Shown here piece after piece: positions 1-9,660 of a stretch of DNA of 64,000 nt. The notes below the pieces were generated by a model that was not told the DNA's origin, searched no databases, and saw only the letters and a program-made list of their open reading frames with translations. A program made the translations under genes and the position numbers. The stretch spans positions 33,134 to 97,133 of the forward strand of contig JAGQOY010000004.1 of the NCBI GenBank assembly GCA_020427005.1, written 5' to 3'. Numbering within the stretch: the stretch's first letter is position 1; each line of letters opens with the position of its first letter. The DNA comes from Planctomycetales bacterium (GTDB lineage Bacteria; Planctomycetota; Planctomycetia; Pirellulales; Pirellulaceae).

Positions 1-1350
1 AATACGGATGCCGACTTAGTCCCAGCGGCAGGAGAAACGGCAAACATCGAGATCTCAAGTGCATCTGGAGCAAGCGAAACACTGGAATGGACCTTTCACT
101 CACGGGCTGCATGTCGAATTTGTCATACGCCTTGGCGTGGTGAAGCCTTGGGTTTCGTAGAATCGCAATTACGTTCGCCACATCTGTCCATTGACAGCTG
201 GCGGATGATGCTAGCCGCTGAGAGCATCAATTTGCAATCCGACATTGCACCGTTGGAGAGCGATCAGTATCTCGGATTGGTTTCGCCAAGCGATACGAGC
301 CAACCGCTGGATCGCAGAGCTCGCAGTTACCTGCATGCCAATTGCGCCCATTGCCACATTTATGGTGGGAACGCTTCGACTTCTTTTGATCTCATGTTTC
401 ATCTTCCCCTCGCCGATCTGAGGCTTACCGATACGCCACCGATCCGTGGTGATCTAGGCCTCCCATCGGCACGCCTGATTGCACCTCATGAGCCGGCCCG
501 CTCGATCTTGTTTTATCGTATTGCAACTGCTGGTGGAGGACGCATGCCGCACCTTGGGTCACAGCGAAACGACCCTCTGGGCATTGAGTTGATCCATCGC
601 TGGATATCACAACTGCCCCCAGACGATGTTATTCGCAAGGACCTTGATGTCTTGTGTGCACCTAGAATTCAACGTGAATCTTCAAAGCCACGATACGACG
701 CAGCCGATCGTTTGTTGCAAAGTATTTCGGGTGCATCCTATTTGGCTGCTGCATTGGCCGAAGGTCGCGTACCAGACGACCTACGGCGTGACATTGTGAT
801 GCGAGCCGGAGAAAGGTCCGATGCGATACGTGACTTACTAGATCCGTTTGCTGATCCGGATCAGCGAATAAAGCGTTTGGGGGATCATTTTGAGCCTCAG
901 GAGATCCTCGCCCTGAGTGGTGATGCGCAGCGTGGTCAAAAACAGTTTGAGGCGGGACTAGGGGGATGTATCGCCTGTCATCGAGTTGCACAGATTGGCA
1001 AAGAAATAGGGCCTCGCTTGGATGCCATTCCGGTCGAGCGCCGTGAACGTGCTCGTATTCTTCAAAGCATTATGCGCCCTTCTATGGAAATCGAAGAAAA
1101 GTATCGGGCGCTTATGGTGCTCACATCAGAAGGACAAGCATTCGTCGGACAAATGCTGCAGCAGACGGACGATAGGCTTGAACTAGTGGATTCCAATGGT
1201 AATACGTTCGTCATACCGCAAGCAGACATCGAGCAGAAACGCGTGTCGGAGATTTCAATTATGCCCGAGCGCCTACTGAACAATCTGACAGGCCAGCAAG
1301 TTGCGGATCTGCTGGAGTACATCCTGGCGTCACAGGCTGAGCCACAGTGA
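1..1350 (+). CDS. Multi-heme c-type cytochrome domain protein (5' partial)
   Basis: The reading frame is open from base 1, so the gene begins upstream of the window. Three CxxCH heme sites are visible: CRICH (112-126), CAHCH (343-357) and CIACH (967-981). The first lies in an HSRAACRICH...LGF context like that of SO_2930-type diheme proteins; the second, NCAHCH followed by GGNAS, is also typical. The third sits in a C-terminal cytochrome c-like domain, with GKEIGP after the site and a C-terminal helix reading QQVADLLEYILA. Planctomycetes carry many such proteins, usually secreted and often fused to sugar-binding or propeller domains; any such N-terminal part is off the window. The role is presumably periplasmic electron transfer, but the partner is unknown. 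It ends 22 bp from the convergent priA. Confidence 0.85.
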   Translation, partial: NTDADLVPAAGETANIEISSASGASETLEWTFHSRAACRICHTPWRGEALGFVESQLRSPHLSIDSWRMMLAAESINLQSDIAPLESDQYLGLVSPSDTSQPLDRRARSYLHANCAHCHIYGGNASTSFDLMFHLPLADLRLTDTPPIRGDLGLPSARLIAPHEPARSILFYRIATAGGGRMPHLGSQRNDPLGIELIHRWISQLPPDDVIRKDLDVLCAPRIQRESSKPRYDAADRLLQSISGASYLAAALAEGRVPDDLRRDIVMRAGERSDAIRDLLDPFADPDQRIKRLGDHFEPQEILALSGDAQRGQKQFEAGLGGCIACHRVAQIGKEIGPRLDAIPVERRERARILQSIMRPSMEIEEKYRALMVLTSEGQAFVGQMLQQTDDRLELVDSNGNTFVIPQADIEQKRVSEISIMPERLLNNLTGQQVADLLEYILASQAEPQ

Positions 1351-1372
1351 AGTAGGACGTTCAGGTTATCCG

Positions 1373-3661
1373 CTACAAAGTATCTTGCGGATCCACATCG
1401 ATGACATATTGGACGTCCTTAGGAGGTTTCACCTCGCTGACAGTGCGTACTAAAAGTCGGTTTAGCGGTTCGGCTTCGAGGGCTTGTAGCAATGCGTGAA
1501 ATCGATACTTGCCGCGCAATCGAGAAAGTGGTGGAGGGGCAGGTCCAAGGATCCGGCATTCTATGCCCATCAATTGACGAGAGGCCTGAAGCTTTTTAAC
1601 AAAGGACTCTGCGAAGGCTTCGGTCTCGGATTGATCTTCGCCGCGCATGATGATGCGAGCAATATGACCATGTGGTGGGTACCCAAAATGAGCGCGTTGT
1701 GCTAATTCGCTATTGGCAAAGCCCACAAAGTCGTGTCGTGAGGCAGCGATAATAGCGGGATGTTCTGGCGAGAAGGTTTGTACTAGCACTTGACCAGCCT
1801 TCTCGCCGCGTCCGGTTCGGCCGGCCACTTGCGTTACAATTTGAAAAGTCTTTTCGGCGGACCTAAAGTCCGGGAAATGTAGTGCGGAATCAGCGTTGAT
1901 TACTCCGACCAGTAACACGTTTGGAAAATCTAGTCCTTTGGCAATCATCTGAGTACCCAAGAGGATCTGGATCTTTCCGTCTCTGAATTCGCTCAATACT
2001 CGTTCGTGGCTGCCCGGCTTGCGCATCGTATCGGAATCCATCCTGGCAATGCGTGCCTGCGGAAATCTAGCTTTGACTTCAACTTCCAATCGCTGTGTAC
2101 CAAGCCCCCCAAATCGCATGCTATCGGCGCCACATTTCGGACAGACTGGAGGAGCCGCGATTTGATAATCGCAGTAGTGGCAGCAGGCTTTATTGCCATC
2201 GCGATGATGTGTTAATGGCAGGTCACAGTCGGGACAAGCGACTACAAAACCGCATTGTGGACATTGAATGGTGGTGGCAAATCCACGCCGATTCAAGAGT
2301 AGCATGATTTGTCCGTTGCCCTGCAACGTATCGGTAATGGCCTCGGATAGCTGCCGTGTAATAGCGCCTCGACCGGGTTCAATTCGTTGCTGCCGCAAGT
2401 CAATCGTGGTTACATGCGGCAACGGTCGATTATGGATTCGTCTTGGCAGACTGGCCAGCATATACTTTCCCGTTACGGCACGATGCCAGGATTCCAGGCT
2501 GGGTGTCGCCGAACCGAGCACCACGGGAATTTGTTCCAAGAACGAACGATGTAAGGCTACGTCGCGCGCGTGGTATCTTGGAAGCGTATCTTGTTTGAAG
2601 GACGATTCGTGTTCTTCGTCAACCACGATCAAACCCAACTGAGGAACGGGAGCAAAGATTGCGCTCCTGGGACCGATAACAACCTTGGCGTGACCGGCAG
2701 CGATCTTTCGCCATTGATGATGGCGTTCCACTCCGCTCATGTGACTGTGGAGTACAGCCACCTGTCCGAACCTAGTCACGAAACGTTGCCGAGTCTGAGG
2801 TGTCAGGCTTATTTCCGGGACCAGCACGATGGCCTGCCGCCCATAGGTAAGTACTTCGTGGATAGCCTGCATGTAAACTTCGGTTTTTCCGCTGCCCGTA
2901 ATGCCATGCAAGAGGATTGTTTCCTGTTTGCCAGTCTTCAGAGCACCCAAGATGACTTGCAATGCCTGGCGTTGATCCACGCTCAAAGCCAGCGGTAGCG
3001 CACCTTGTGGTGAAGCTGGCACGGTTAATTCGTCAATCCACCTTTCTTGGCGGGCTTCGATTAGTCCAGCCTCGCGCAGCGCATTGATGGGTGCGGCCGA
3101 ACAATTGGCCAGTTTTTGCAGTTGATCGATGGTGACGCCACCACCGGTCAGTACCAACTGCTGCCAGGCAGCCTGTTGTTTTGAGGACAAAGTGGTCAAC
3201 TTTTGCGCGAATCGGACTTCCGCACCAGCTACTGGGTATAGTACGGTTCGCTGGCGACTACCGGCAGCAGCGCGGACTCCAGCTGGAATGGCTGCCTCAA
3301 ATACTTGTCCCAGAGGAGTCAGATAATATCGACTAATCCACTGCAACAGCTCTAATACGCGTGGCGTACACAGTGGCTCAGAATCCAACACTTCGATCAC
3401 CGGTTTAAGCGCGTCCGGTGGCTTGCGAATGGTTTCCACTCCAATGCAATAGCCAAGCATGGGGCGATTGGATCGGCCAAGAGGAACCGTTACCCGTACC
3501 CCCAATCTCACTTCAGCGTGCAAAGCATCGGGTACCAGATAGTCAAACGGCCCGTGCGGCGCTTCGGAAAAGACTATCCGCGCAGCTCGACTCTCGCCTT
3601 GAGCATCCAGTTCCCAAGGAGGAGTGTCCATTGCAAACAAGTCAGGTTGATGTGCTGCCAT
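1373..3661 (-). CDS. priA: Primosomal protein N' (replication restart helicase PriA)
   Basis: PriA is a superfamily 2 3'-5' DNA helicase that recognises stalled forks and helps reload the replicative helicase. The 762-residue length is normal for the family. An N-terminal DNA-binding region (about residues 25-125) is followed by a Walker A site GITGSGKT near 253-260 and a DEEH box near 348-351. A zinc-binding insert follows, with CPQC, CPDC, CHYC and CPKC pairs at roughly 465-515, and then a helicase C-terminal domain with QVAGRTGRGEKAG. All motifs needed for activity are present. It is transcribed divergently from nadD across a 117-bp spacer and converges with the heme protein gene. Confidence 0.97.
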   Translation of the reverse strand: MAAHQPDLFAMDTPPWELDAQGESRAARIVFSEAPHGPFDYLVPDALHAEVRLGVRVTVPLGRSNRPMLGYCIGVETIRKPPDALKPVIEVLDSEPLCTPRVLELLQWISRYYLTPLGQVFEAAIPAGVRAAAGSRQRTVLYPVAGAEVRFAQKLTTLSSKQQAAWQQLVLTGGGVTIDQLQKLANCSAAPINALREAGLIEARQERWIDELTVPASPQGALPLALSVDQRQALQVILGALKTGKQETILLHGITGSGKTEVYMQAIHEVLTYGRQAIVLVPEISLTPQTRQRFVTRFGQVAVLHSHMSGVERHHQWRKIAAGHAKVVIGPRSAIFAPVPQLGLIVVDEEHESSFKQDTLPRYHARDVALHRSFLEQIPVVLGSATPSLESWHRAVTGKYMLASLPRRIHNRPLPHVTTIDLRQQRIEPGRGAITRQLSEAITDTLQGNGQIMLLLNRRGFATTIQCPQCGFVVACPDCDLPLTHHRDGNKACCHYCDYQIAAPPVCPKCGADSMRFGGLGTQRLEVEVKARFPQARIARMDSDTMRKPGSHERVLSEFRDGKIQILLGTQMIAKGLDFPNVLLVGVINADSALHFPDFRSAEKTFQIVTQVAGRTGRGEKAGQVLVQTFSPEHPAIIAASRHDFVGFANSELAQRAHFGYPPHGHIARIIMRGEDQSETEAFAESFVKKLQASRQLMGIECRILGPAPPPLSRLRGKYRFHALLQALEAEPLNRLLVRTVSEVKPPKDVQYVIDVDPQDTL

Positions 3662-3778
3662 GCCTAGGTTAGAACTTTGCCATGCGAACTAGAATGTTGT
3701 GGCAGTTCGTTAGTTTTTTTCCCGTGAACGACTGGTGGTGCAATTCGCTCCAGATGCGAATGACCTTACACCCTAAAG

Positions 3779-4426
3779 ATGCCAATGTGTGACTCAACGA
3801 CGGTAAAGAGAATTGGAATTTTAGGGGGTAGCTTTGATCCTATCCATCTTGGACACTTGCTTATCGCGGAAATTGCGCGAGATACACTGCATTTGGATCA
3901 AGTAAGGTTCATGTTGGCTGCCATTTCGCCACTAAAGCAGGACAGACCTCCGACAAGCGATCAGGGCCGACTGGAGATGTTGCAATTGGCTGTGGCGGGA
4001 AATCCGGCGTTCCAGGTCGATGATCGTGAACTTCGGCGAGGAGGTGTTTCCTATACTGTGGACAGTTTGCGTGAGCTACACGTTGAGATTCCAGATGCCG
4101 AGTTATTTTTTCTGATGGGAGCTGACTCGTTGGTTGAATTCCACCGCTGGAAAGAACCGGAGGCCATCTGCCAATTGTCGAAGGTAATCGTTTTGTTACG
4201 GGGTGGTCAACCCAAACCCGACATTGTTCTGCTAGAGAGATACTTGGGACATGCTGCTACCGAACCAGACGAGCTCTTTTTGACGTTGCCACAATTAGAA
4301 ATCAGTTCTTCAGACATTCGGCAACGCGTTGAGAGCGGACGTAGCATTCGCTACCAAGTTCCGGCGTGTGTTGAAGCTTATATACAAGCACACAGTCTTT
4401 ATTCGAAAAGCAAGCAAGCTAAATAG
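3779..4426 (+). CDS. nadD: Nicotinate-nucleotide adenylyltransferase
   Basis: NadD adenylates nicotinate mononucleotide with ATP to give deamido-NAD, the step before NAD synthetase, which is encoded in the same window at 46426-48462. The 215 residues carry the nucleotidyltransferase signature GGSFDPIHLGH at residues 15-25 and the C-terminal ISSSDIRQR motif near residue 172. Length and motif order are standard. The start used is the ATG at 3779; a second Met two codons on is an alternative. There is no strong ribosome binding site to choose between them. The gene converges with a small lipoprotein gene across a hairpin at 4444-4478. Confidence 0.96.
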   Translation: MPMCDSTTVKRIGILGGSFDPIHLGHLLIAEIARDTLHLDQVRFMLAAISPLKQDRPPTSDQGRLEMLQLAVAGNPAFQVDDRELRRGGVSYTVDSLRELHVEIPDAELFFLMGADSLVEFHRWKEPEAICQLSKVIVLLRGGQPKPDIVLLERYLGHAATEPDELFLTLPQLEISSSDIRQRVESGRSIRYQVPACVEAYIQAHSLYSKSKQAK

Positions 4427-4443
4427 AGCGTCTGTTCATGCAA

Positions 4444-4478
4444 GTTGAGCTACATTAGGTTGTCCCATGTAGCCCAAC
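4444..4478. terminator. Hairpin between convergent genes
   Basis: Two 12-base arms, GTTGAGCTACAT and ATGTAGCCCAAC, pair with a single mismatch around an 11-base loop. The hairpin lies between nadD (+) and the minus-strand lipoprotein gene. There is no T tract on either side, so a bidirectional transcription stop or 3'-end protection is inferred from position only. Confidence 0.5.
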
Positions 4479-4515
4479 TATGATTGCAGGATCAAGCCCA
4501 CGAGTGACGAGCAGA

Positions 4516-4956
4516 CTAGTAACCGTCATTCCCAGACTGGACACGGCCTCCAGACTTGAGAGCAAAATCCGCGATGTTTTCCTTGCCTTGTTCGACATTG
4601 AATTCCAATTTGGAACGCTGATTGTATTCCATCGGAATCGTTTCCTTAGACCCCGGAATGGGATTTCCTTGATCATCCTGACCTGGATCGCGGAGTGTGG
4701 TAATACGGACCCGATTCATTCCGGGAATCGTGCCCTGTCTGCCGCCGCTGAAGTTCAGAACGTAGTTTCCGTCTTTGTCCGTCCGAGCCGCAGCAGGACG
4801 ACCACCGGAGGTGGGCACAAAGACTACTGTGGCATATTCTAGAGGTTTGTCATCCATGGTTACTCTGCCTTTGACAGAGGCGATTTCGGGTCCGCCGGGG
4901 CCGCAACCGCAAAGTACGAGCAAGAAAAGTGATAACAAACCTATGCATCGAGTCAT
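4516..4956 (-). CDS. Small secreted lipoprotein with carboxypeptidase-regulatory-like fold
   Basis: This is a 146-residue protein starting MTRCIGLLSLFLLVLCGCGPGG, a lipoprotein signal with lipobox-like LCGC. The mature part resembles a transthyretin/carboxypeptidase-regulatory-like beta domain: VKGRVTMDDKPLEYATVVFVP, then DKDGNYVL. Small proteins of this kind commonly sit beside DUF1559 genes in planctomycetes, and here it lies 98 bp downstream of one on the same strand. The start at 4956 is set by a perfect AGGAGG (4966-4971) nine bases upstream; in-frame ATGs further upstream would overlap that site. Function is unknown; an extracytoplasmic structural or binding role is likely. Confidence 0.85.
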   Translation of the reverse strand: MTRCIGLLSLFLLVLCGCGPGGPEIASVKGRVTMDDKPLEYATVVFVPTSGGRPAAARTDKDGNYVLNFSGGRQGTIPGMNRVRITTLRDPGQDDQGNPIPGSKETIPMEYNQRSKLEFNVEQGKENIADFALKSGGRVQSGNDGY

Positions 4957-4965
4957 CACAAACAT

Positions 4966-4971
4966 CCTCCT
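4966..4971 (-). promoter_or_regulatory. Strong ribosome binding site deciding the lipoprotein start
   Basis: AGGAGG on the minus strand lies nine bases before the ATG at 4956. It rules out the two in-frame ATG codons upstream as the main start. Confidence 0.75.
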
Positions 4972-4996
4972 AGTGTTTAATGAATCCAAATCGAAC

Positions 4997-5026
4997 AGGC
5001 CATGGAAGTGGAAACTTGCATGGCCT
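4997..5026 (-). terminator. Intercistronic hairpin between DUF1559 gene and lipoprotein gene
   Basis: Arms of 13 bases (AGGCCATGGAAGT and ACTTGCATGGCCT) pair with one mismatch around a GGAA tetraloop. On the minus strand it lies downstream of the DUF1559 gene and upstream of the lipoprotein gene, without a clean T tract. It may attenuate or protect the upstream message rather than fully terminate it. Confidence 0.5.
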
Positions 5027-5054
5027 GAGGGAACTTTGAATCAGCGATTATTTG

Positions 5055-6050
5055 CTACAGTTCTATATTGACGGTCTGGCCATCATAGACCGAAAACAAG
5101 CGTTGATAGGTTCCGTAGAATGGCATGCCATCTCCTTGCAAGTACGCATGAGCATTGTCGATCCAAGGAGTCGAAGTGTGGTCGATATTCTCGCTCAAGA
5201 AGTGAACTGAACCGTCACCAAACACGAATTGCGCCCCACCAGTGTGGAAGCTAGCCGCAGTGCGGTGCGGTTGAGGGTTACCCTCGGGTTGGGTCCAGTT
5301 CATGGGCCATTCACCCTGTACCATGAGCGCATTGGAAGCCCCGGTAGTGTAAGTTAATTGATCTGATGCACCGAAAATTCGTGCCCGATTGCGACGATTG
5401 TTGTCCATGTCCCATCTAGTTTCACATACGACAACTTGATTGGACGTACCATCCCGCAAGTCCTTCAAACCATAATTACCGCGTCCATTACGTTCGAACA
5501 TTCCGTTCCAACGCAACTCATTAGCCTGAGCGCTAAATGCATTTCCGGTATATCCGTTGTAGCTGGATGAAGCCCCTTGGTAGCTGCTGGTAGCCGAGTT
5601 AGGGATGGCGCCATCATTAAAGTTAAGCGGTTTGGTATCGGACGGGCAAGAAAATGCGGGCAAGGTCGTTTGGCAAAGCAAGCCGTTCTTTGTAACGGTT
5701 TGCTCCATGATCACATAGGTTGACTGAAACTGACTATAAAGCGCATTCTGTTCAATATATGGGAGGATAGAGTAACCCCAACCATATCCCATACCACCGT
5801 CGGATGGATTGTTTTGAGTTGGGCCATGATAGCCACGATAATGGTGGCCATAGGGAAATTTCTTGAAGGCGCTTTCGTAATTATGTAACGCCAATCCCAG
5901 TTGTTTCAGATTGTTACTGCACTGCATTCTGCGAGCTGCTTCTCTGGCCGCCTGAACGGCAGGTAACAGCAAGCCTACCAGGATGCCTATGATGGCGATA
6001 ACCACCAACAGCTCCACCAGCGTAAATCCCTTTGCTTTTCTAATTTGCAT
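5055..6050 (-). CDS. DUF1559 domain protein with type IV prepilin-like leader
   Basis: This 331-residue protein begins MQIRKAKGFTLVELLVVIA, a prepilin N-methylation motif: cleavage between G and F, methylated Phe, Glu at +5, and a hydrophobic helix running to about residue 32. The next part, LLPAVQAAREAARRMQCSNN and LKQLGLALHNYES, is the hallmark of the DUF1559 family, which is hugely expanded in planctomycetes. A C-terminal H-x9-GDGSVHFLSENID segment is also typical. These are exported pseudopilin-like proteins of unknown function. A ribosome binding site (AAGGG about eight bases upstream) supports the start. The lipoprotein gene downstream is probably co-transcribed. Confidence 0.95.
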   Translation of the reverse strand: MQIRKAKGFTLVELLVVIAIIGILVGLLLPAVQAAREAARRMQCSNNLKQLGLALHNYESAFKKFPYGHHYRGYHGPTQNNPSDGGMGYGWGYSILPYIEQNALYSQFQSTYVIMEQTVTKNGLLCQTTLPAFSCPSDTKPLNFNDGAIPNSATSSYQGASSSYNGYTGNAFSAQANELRWNGMFERNGRGNYGLKDLRDGTSNQVVVCETRWDMDNNRRNRARIFGASDQLTYTTGASNALMVQGEWPMNWTQPEGNPQPHRTAASFHTGGAQFVFGDGSVHFLSENIDHTSTPWIDNAHAYLQGDGMPFYGTYQRLFSVYDGQTVNIEL

Positions 6051-6588
6051 GCGTTGGCCCTTTCGAAATGACCGTAATTAGTACTTATCTCAAAAGCAAA
6101 CAACAGGACCATGGAGCTGAGTTTCCTTTCACCACTTACCCACGAGCAGACTCAAAGTAGACCGGGCAGATGTTTGAATGTGGGACTGTAAGGTGAAATC
6201 TGGCGTATGCATTTTGAGATATGAGAGAAGAACAGAGACGAAAGGCAGTATAGGCAGAGAATAGGCCACAAAGCCTAGCCTAGTGGATTTGTAACTGCCA
6301 CAGCCAGTCACATTAACATGTTGTCACAATACAGGACCCATGGCATTGCAAACGCACACAAATCGAAAGCTTTAGCCTGGATGTGCCGAATCTTATTAAC
6401 AATTGCTTTATAAATTAAGCAAAGCTTACGATCGCTACCCCGCTTCCTACTCTTTCACTATTTGCAATTCCGATGCCGGTAACGGGTTACAAATCCACCC
6501 ACGACAATTCCAAATCCAACCTCGCTCTGAATTTCAAGCAAAAATAGAACCGATAGCAAGGCGAATCCAAAAAAAAGAAACCTCCGCA
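6051..6588. other. Divergent intergenic region, no gene supported
   Basis: 538 bp separate the DUF1559 gene (minus) from the likely ATG of the S41 peptidase (plus). The region must hold both promoters, but I see no clear -35/-10 pair, no repeat and no convincing small ORF. The peptidase frame is open back to a TTG at 6403, but that extension is hydrophilic and lacks family resemblance. Confidence 0.4.
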
Positions 6589-7932
6589 ATGAGCCCTTGG
6601 ACCAATCAATTCACACTCAATTATTTCACTCTTACATTTCCATCGATCTATTTAAACAGTAGCTCGCTCTTGGCCCGCCTACTTCTGGTGCATTTGTATG
6701 TTATACCCATCTCACTATTCTTGCCGCAGGAAGCCGGCTGCGTTCTCATCGCTGATGAACTAGCAAATGAATTGACATTTGATCCAGGAGGAGTGTTTAA
6801 CGAGACGCTATCGATTGTTGCAGACAATTTCTATGATCCAGAATTCGATTTTGATTTGTGGCGTCAGAGCCTCGAGGGCGATTTCCAAAGAGCTGCGATG
6901 GCTAAAACTCGAGTCGAGTTTTCCGAGATTATGTCGGAGGTGCTCGGCACGTTAAATTCGTCACACACGGCATACTTGAGTCGACTAGACCCGAAGCGAT
7001 ATCAATTGCTGGGAATTTTTCACAGCATGTTTGCCGATTCGGCTGAAGCAGAGTTTCTATACGCTGGTATCGGTTTGGATACGCGCGATGACGCTGGGAC
7101 GCATGTTGTAGTATCGGTTTTCGATGGGTTTGCAGCCCAGAAAGCGGATATCCAATTTGGCGACCGAATACTCACCGTAGATGGTCAACCATTCCATCCG
7201 ATCTTGTCCTTTGCTAATTGCGCCGGTCAGGACGTCACGATTCGGTTACGTAGGGGCTCTCGAATTCTAGACGTCAGAACAACAGTTGAGTGGATCGATG
7301 GTCGGCAGATGTTCGAATTAGCAATGGACGCCAGCGTTCGGAAGATAAGGCTTGACGAAGGAACCATAGGCTACGTTCATCTATGGTCTTACGCAGGTAC
7401 GGTCTTCCAAGAAAAGCTCCGGTCCTTGTTATTATGGGGTGAGCTAAGCCAATGCGACGGCGTCGTTCTTGATTTGCGCGACGGTTGGGGTGGGGCCGAC
7501 ATAAATAATCTGAATTTGTTTCGTGCGCCAATTGCACGAATTGAAAGTACGTCGAGGTCACTTGGAAAGCAGAACTATACTGGCGTATGGAATAAACCCG
7601 TAGCGATAGTCGCTAATGAACGCAGCACAAGCGGCAAGGAGTTGTTTACCTACGGTTTTAAGAAGTTGGATCTAGGAAAAGTTGTGGGAACGCGAACGGC
7701 AGGTGCCGTCCTTGGGGGACGTCCTTTTATGCTGAGCAATGGAGACGTAGTGTATGTGGCCGTGGCCGATGTGCTTGTTGACGGCCAACGCCTGGAAGGG
7801 CAGGGGGTCGAACCCGATGTGGACGTTCCACGAAGTTACAATGAATCGACAACAGAAGACCCTCAGCTCGACGCCGCGGTAAAGATACTGCAGACTGAGA
7901 TTTCTGCCACTCTCGGGCCGAGAGGTTCATAG
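6589..7932 (+). CDS. S41-family (tail-specific-like) serine peptidase with PDZ domain
   Basis: With the ATG at 6589 the protein has 447 residues. A hydrophobic segment near residues 25-50 (LLARLLLVHLYVIPISLFL) would act as a signal or anchor. An N-terminal helical region, a PDZ-like part (AQKADIQFGDRILTVDGQPF) and an S41 catalytic core follow. The core contains LDLRDGWGG and NERSTSGKE, whose second Ser aligns with the nucleophile. The usual CtpA lysine context (GxxTFGKG) reads GTRTAGAVLG here, so it belongs to the non-Lys S41 groups or has a changed dyad. It probably processes extracytoplasmic proteins. It is 27 bp upstream of phoR; co-transcription is possible. Confidence 0.8.
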   Translation: MSPWTNQFTLNYFTLTFPSIYLNSSSLLARLLLVHLYVIPISLFLPQEAGCVLIADELANELTFDPGGVFNETLSIVADNFYDPEFDFDLWRQSLEGDFQRAAMAKTRVEFSEIMSEVLGTLNSSHTAYLSRLDPKRYQLLGIFHSMFADSAEAEFLYAGIGLDTRDDAGTHVVVSVFDGFAAQKADIQFGDRILTVDGQPFHPILSFANCAGQDVTIRLRRGSRILDVRTTVEWIDGRQMFELAMDASVRKIRLDEGTIGYVHLWSYAGTVFQEKLRSLLLWGELSQCDGVVLDLRDGWGGADINNLNLFRAPIARIESTSRSLGKQNYTGVWNKPVAIVANERSTSGKELFTYGFKKLDLGKVVGTRTAGAVLGGRPFMLSNGDVVYVAVADVLVDGQRLEGQGVEPDVDVPRSYNESTTEDPQLDAAVKILQTEISATLGPRGS

Positions 7933-7959
7933 GTAGCGTCGATTTATTTTTAGTTTCCG

Positions 7960-9660
7960 ATGATTGAGTCACCCATGAAGTTGTGGTCCTTGGTTTGCGC
8001 AATTTGGCTAGCACTCTCGTTAGGCATTGGTTGGGTCGGATATCGAACATTTTATAATCACTGGCTCAACAGCGAGGAATTAAGATTTCGAAGTGATGCT
8101 TTAACCTTTGCAATTACAGCTGGCAATCTGCAACTATCTGTGCCGTGGGAGGGTCAACCCGAATGGATCGCATTGGAGAAGGAATTTCAGTTATCAGCCA
8201 TCACCTTGCCGAGTTCATCGAACATGCGTCACGCAGAGATACTGCAAGTAAACTCTGGGCGCACCCGATTGCAAACTCAATTCTTTCTGGACAAGCTTCC
8301 GGGCAAAGTGGTCGGAGAAAAGTCATCTACGTCTGGCATGCTCCCTGTTCTCCAATGTTCAAGAGCTGTGAATAACAACGCCGTCGTCACCGCTTGGGTG
8401 TGGAACTGGTTGGCGACATTCATTCTGGGGGTCGGTCTAATCCTTGCCGGGACCGCGTTCTGGCGGAACAATGAAGCGTCCCTTTTGGCTGCTCTACAAC
8501 ATTGGACCCATGCAGTTGAAAATGCCGAATCAGCCACACAAGAACTGCTGCCTGCTGTAGAAGTATCTTCTCTCCAACTTGATGAACAATCTTCGGCCTT
8601 TCGTAGTAACCTTAACCAACTTGTCGAGGAACTGCAGCTCGATAAAACTCGGAGCGATTTGGTATTTAGCAATCTGCACGAAGGAGTATTAGCAGTTGAC
8701 CAAGATGCCAGAATTCTGCTGATTAACACAGCTCTGTGCCACATGTTAGCAGTCAAGGAATCTGCCTTAGATCGACCGGTTCTCGAGATCATTCGCTGGC
8801 CTGTAATCCAACAAATGATTGATCGAGTACTCCGAGATGGGCAAGCGACTGAGCAGAGCGTAGAGTATCTTCCCAATCAAGCCTTATTTCGCATCGATGC
8901 GTACCCGTTACAAATATCTCCCAAGCAACGCGGGGTCTTAATGACGGTCAATGATGAAACCATCGTTCGTCGAGCAGAAATTCTTCGACGGGACTTTGTT
9001 ACCAACGCTTCGCATGAGCTGAAAACTCCACTCGCAGCTATCCGAGCCTACGCAGAGACTCTGCAATTAGGTGCTATTAATGACCAAGAGGCTGCGCAAA
9101 ATTTTGTGAATAACATCATTGTGCAAGCTGATCGCATTAATGCATTGATTCAAGGCATGCTACAACTATCACGCTTTCAGACGGCGCAGGCGCTCGCCAG
9201 AGAACCATTCGAACTCCTCTCGGCGATATCACCTTGCCTGAGTGCTGCACAGCCGTTGGCACAGGCTAAGCAAATTGCACTACACACCGAATTACCGGAA
9301 GAGCGTACGTGGATTACTAGCGACATTGACGGTTTCCAGACCATTTGCAGCAATTTGTTGTCCAATGCGATTCGCTACACTCCGCCGAAAGGAGAGGTTG
9401 GTCTTAGTCTGAAAATAATGACAGACAATATCTTGTTGACGGTCAAGGATTCGGGGATTGGTATTTCTGAGAAAGACCTGCAACGTATATTCGAACGTTT
9501 TTACCGAGCCAGTAAGGACCGCAGCTCGAACAGTGGTGGAACCGGCCTAGGATTAGCAATCGTGAAGAACTTGGTTAGCGCCCTCGGTGGTTCGATCGAA
9601 GCGAGTAGCCGTCCAAATGTAGGCAGCGTATTTCAAGTGACTTTGCCACGCAACACATAG
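7960..9660 (+). CDS. phoR: PhoR-like sensor histidine kinase
   Basis: A 566-residue membrane sensor kinase. TM1 is near residues 8-28 and TM2 near 140-165, flanking a periplasmic region of about 110 residues. A PAS-like domain (LHEGVLAVDQDARILLINTA) precedes the dimerisation domain with phospho-acceptor His352 in ASHELKTP. The ATPase domain has an N box (NLLSNAIRYTP), G1 (DSGIGIS), F (FERFYR) and G2 (GGTGLGLAI). The same arrangement is found in phosphate sensors of the PhoR family, and phoU plus an OmpR-type regulator follow downstream. A second ATG at 7975 (MKLW) may be the true start; no strong ribosome binding site settles this. Confidence 0.88.
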   Translation: MIESPMKLWSLVCAIWLALSLGIGWVGYRTFYNHWLNSEELRFRSDALTFAITAGNLQLSVPWEGQPEWIALEKEFQLSAITLPSSSNMRHAEILQVNSGRTRLQTQFFLDKLPGKVVGEKSSTSGMLPVLQCSRAVNNNAVVTAWVWNWLATFILGVGLILAGTAFWRNNEASLLAALQHWTHAVENAESATQELLPAVEVSSLQLDEQSSAFRSNLNQLVEELQLDKTRSDLVFSNLHEGVLAVDQDARILLINTALCHMLAVKESALDRPVLEIIRWPVIQQMIDRVLRDGQATEQSVEYLPNQALFRIDAYPLQISPKQRGVLMTVNDETIVRRAEILRRDFVTNASHELKTPLAAIRAYAETLQLGAINDQEAAQNFVNNIIVQADRINALIQGMLQLSRFQTAQALAREPFELLSAISPCLSAAQPLAQAKQIALHTELPEERTWITSDIDGFQTICSNLLSNAIRYTPPKGEVGLSLKIMTDNILLTVKDSGIGISEKDLQRIFERFYRASKDRSSNSGGTGLGLAIVKNLVSALGGSIEASSRPNVGSVFQVTLPRNT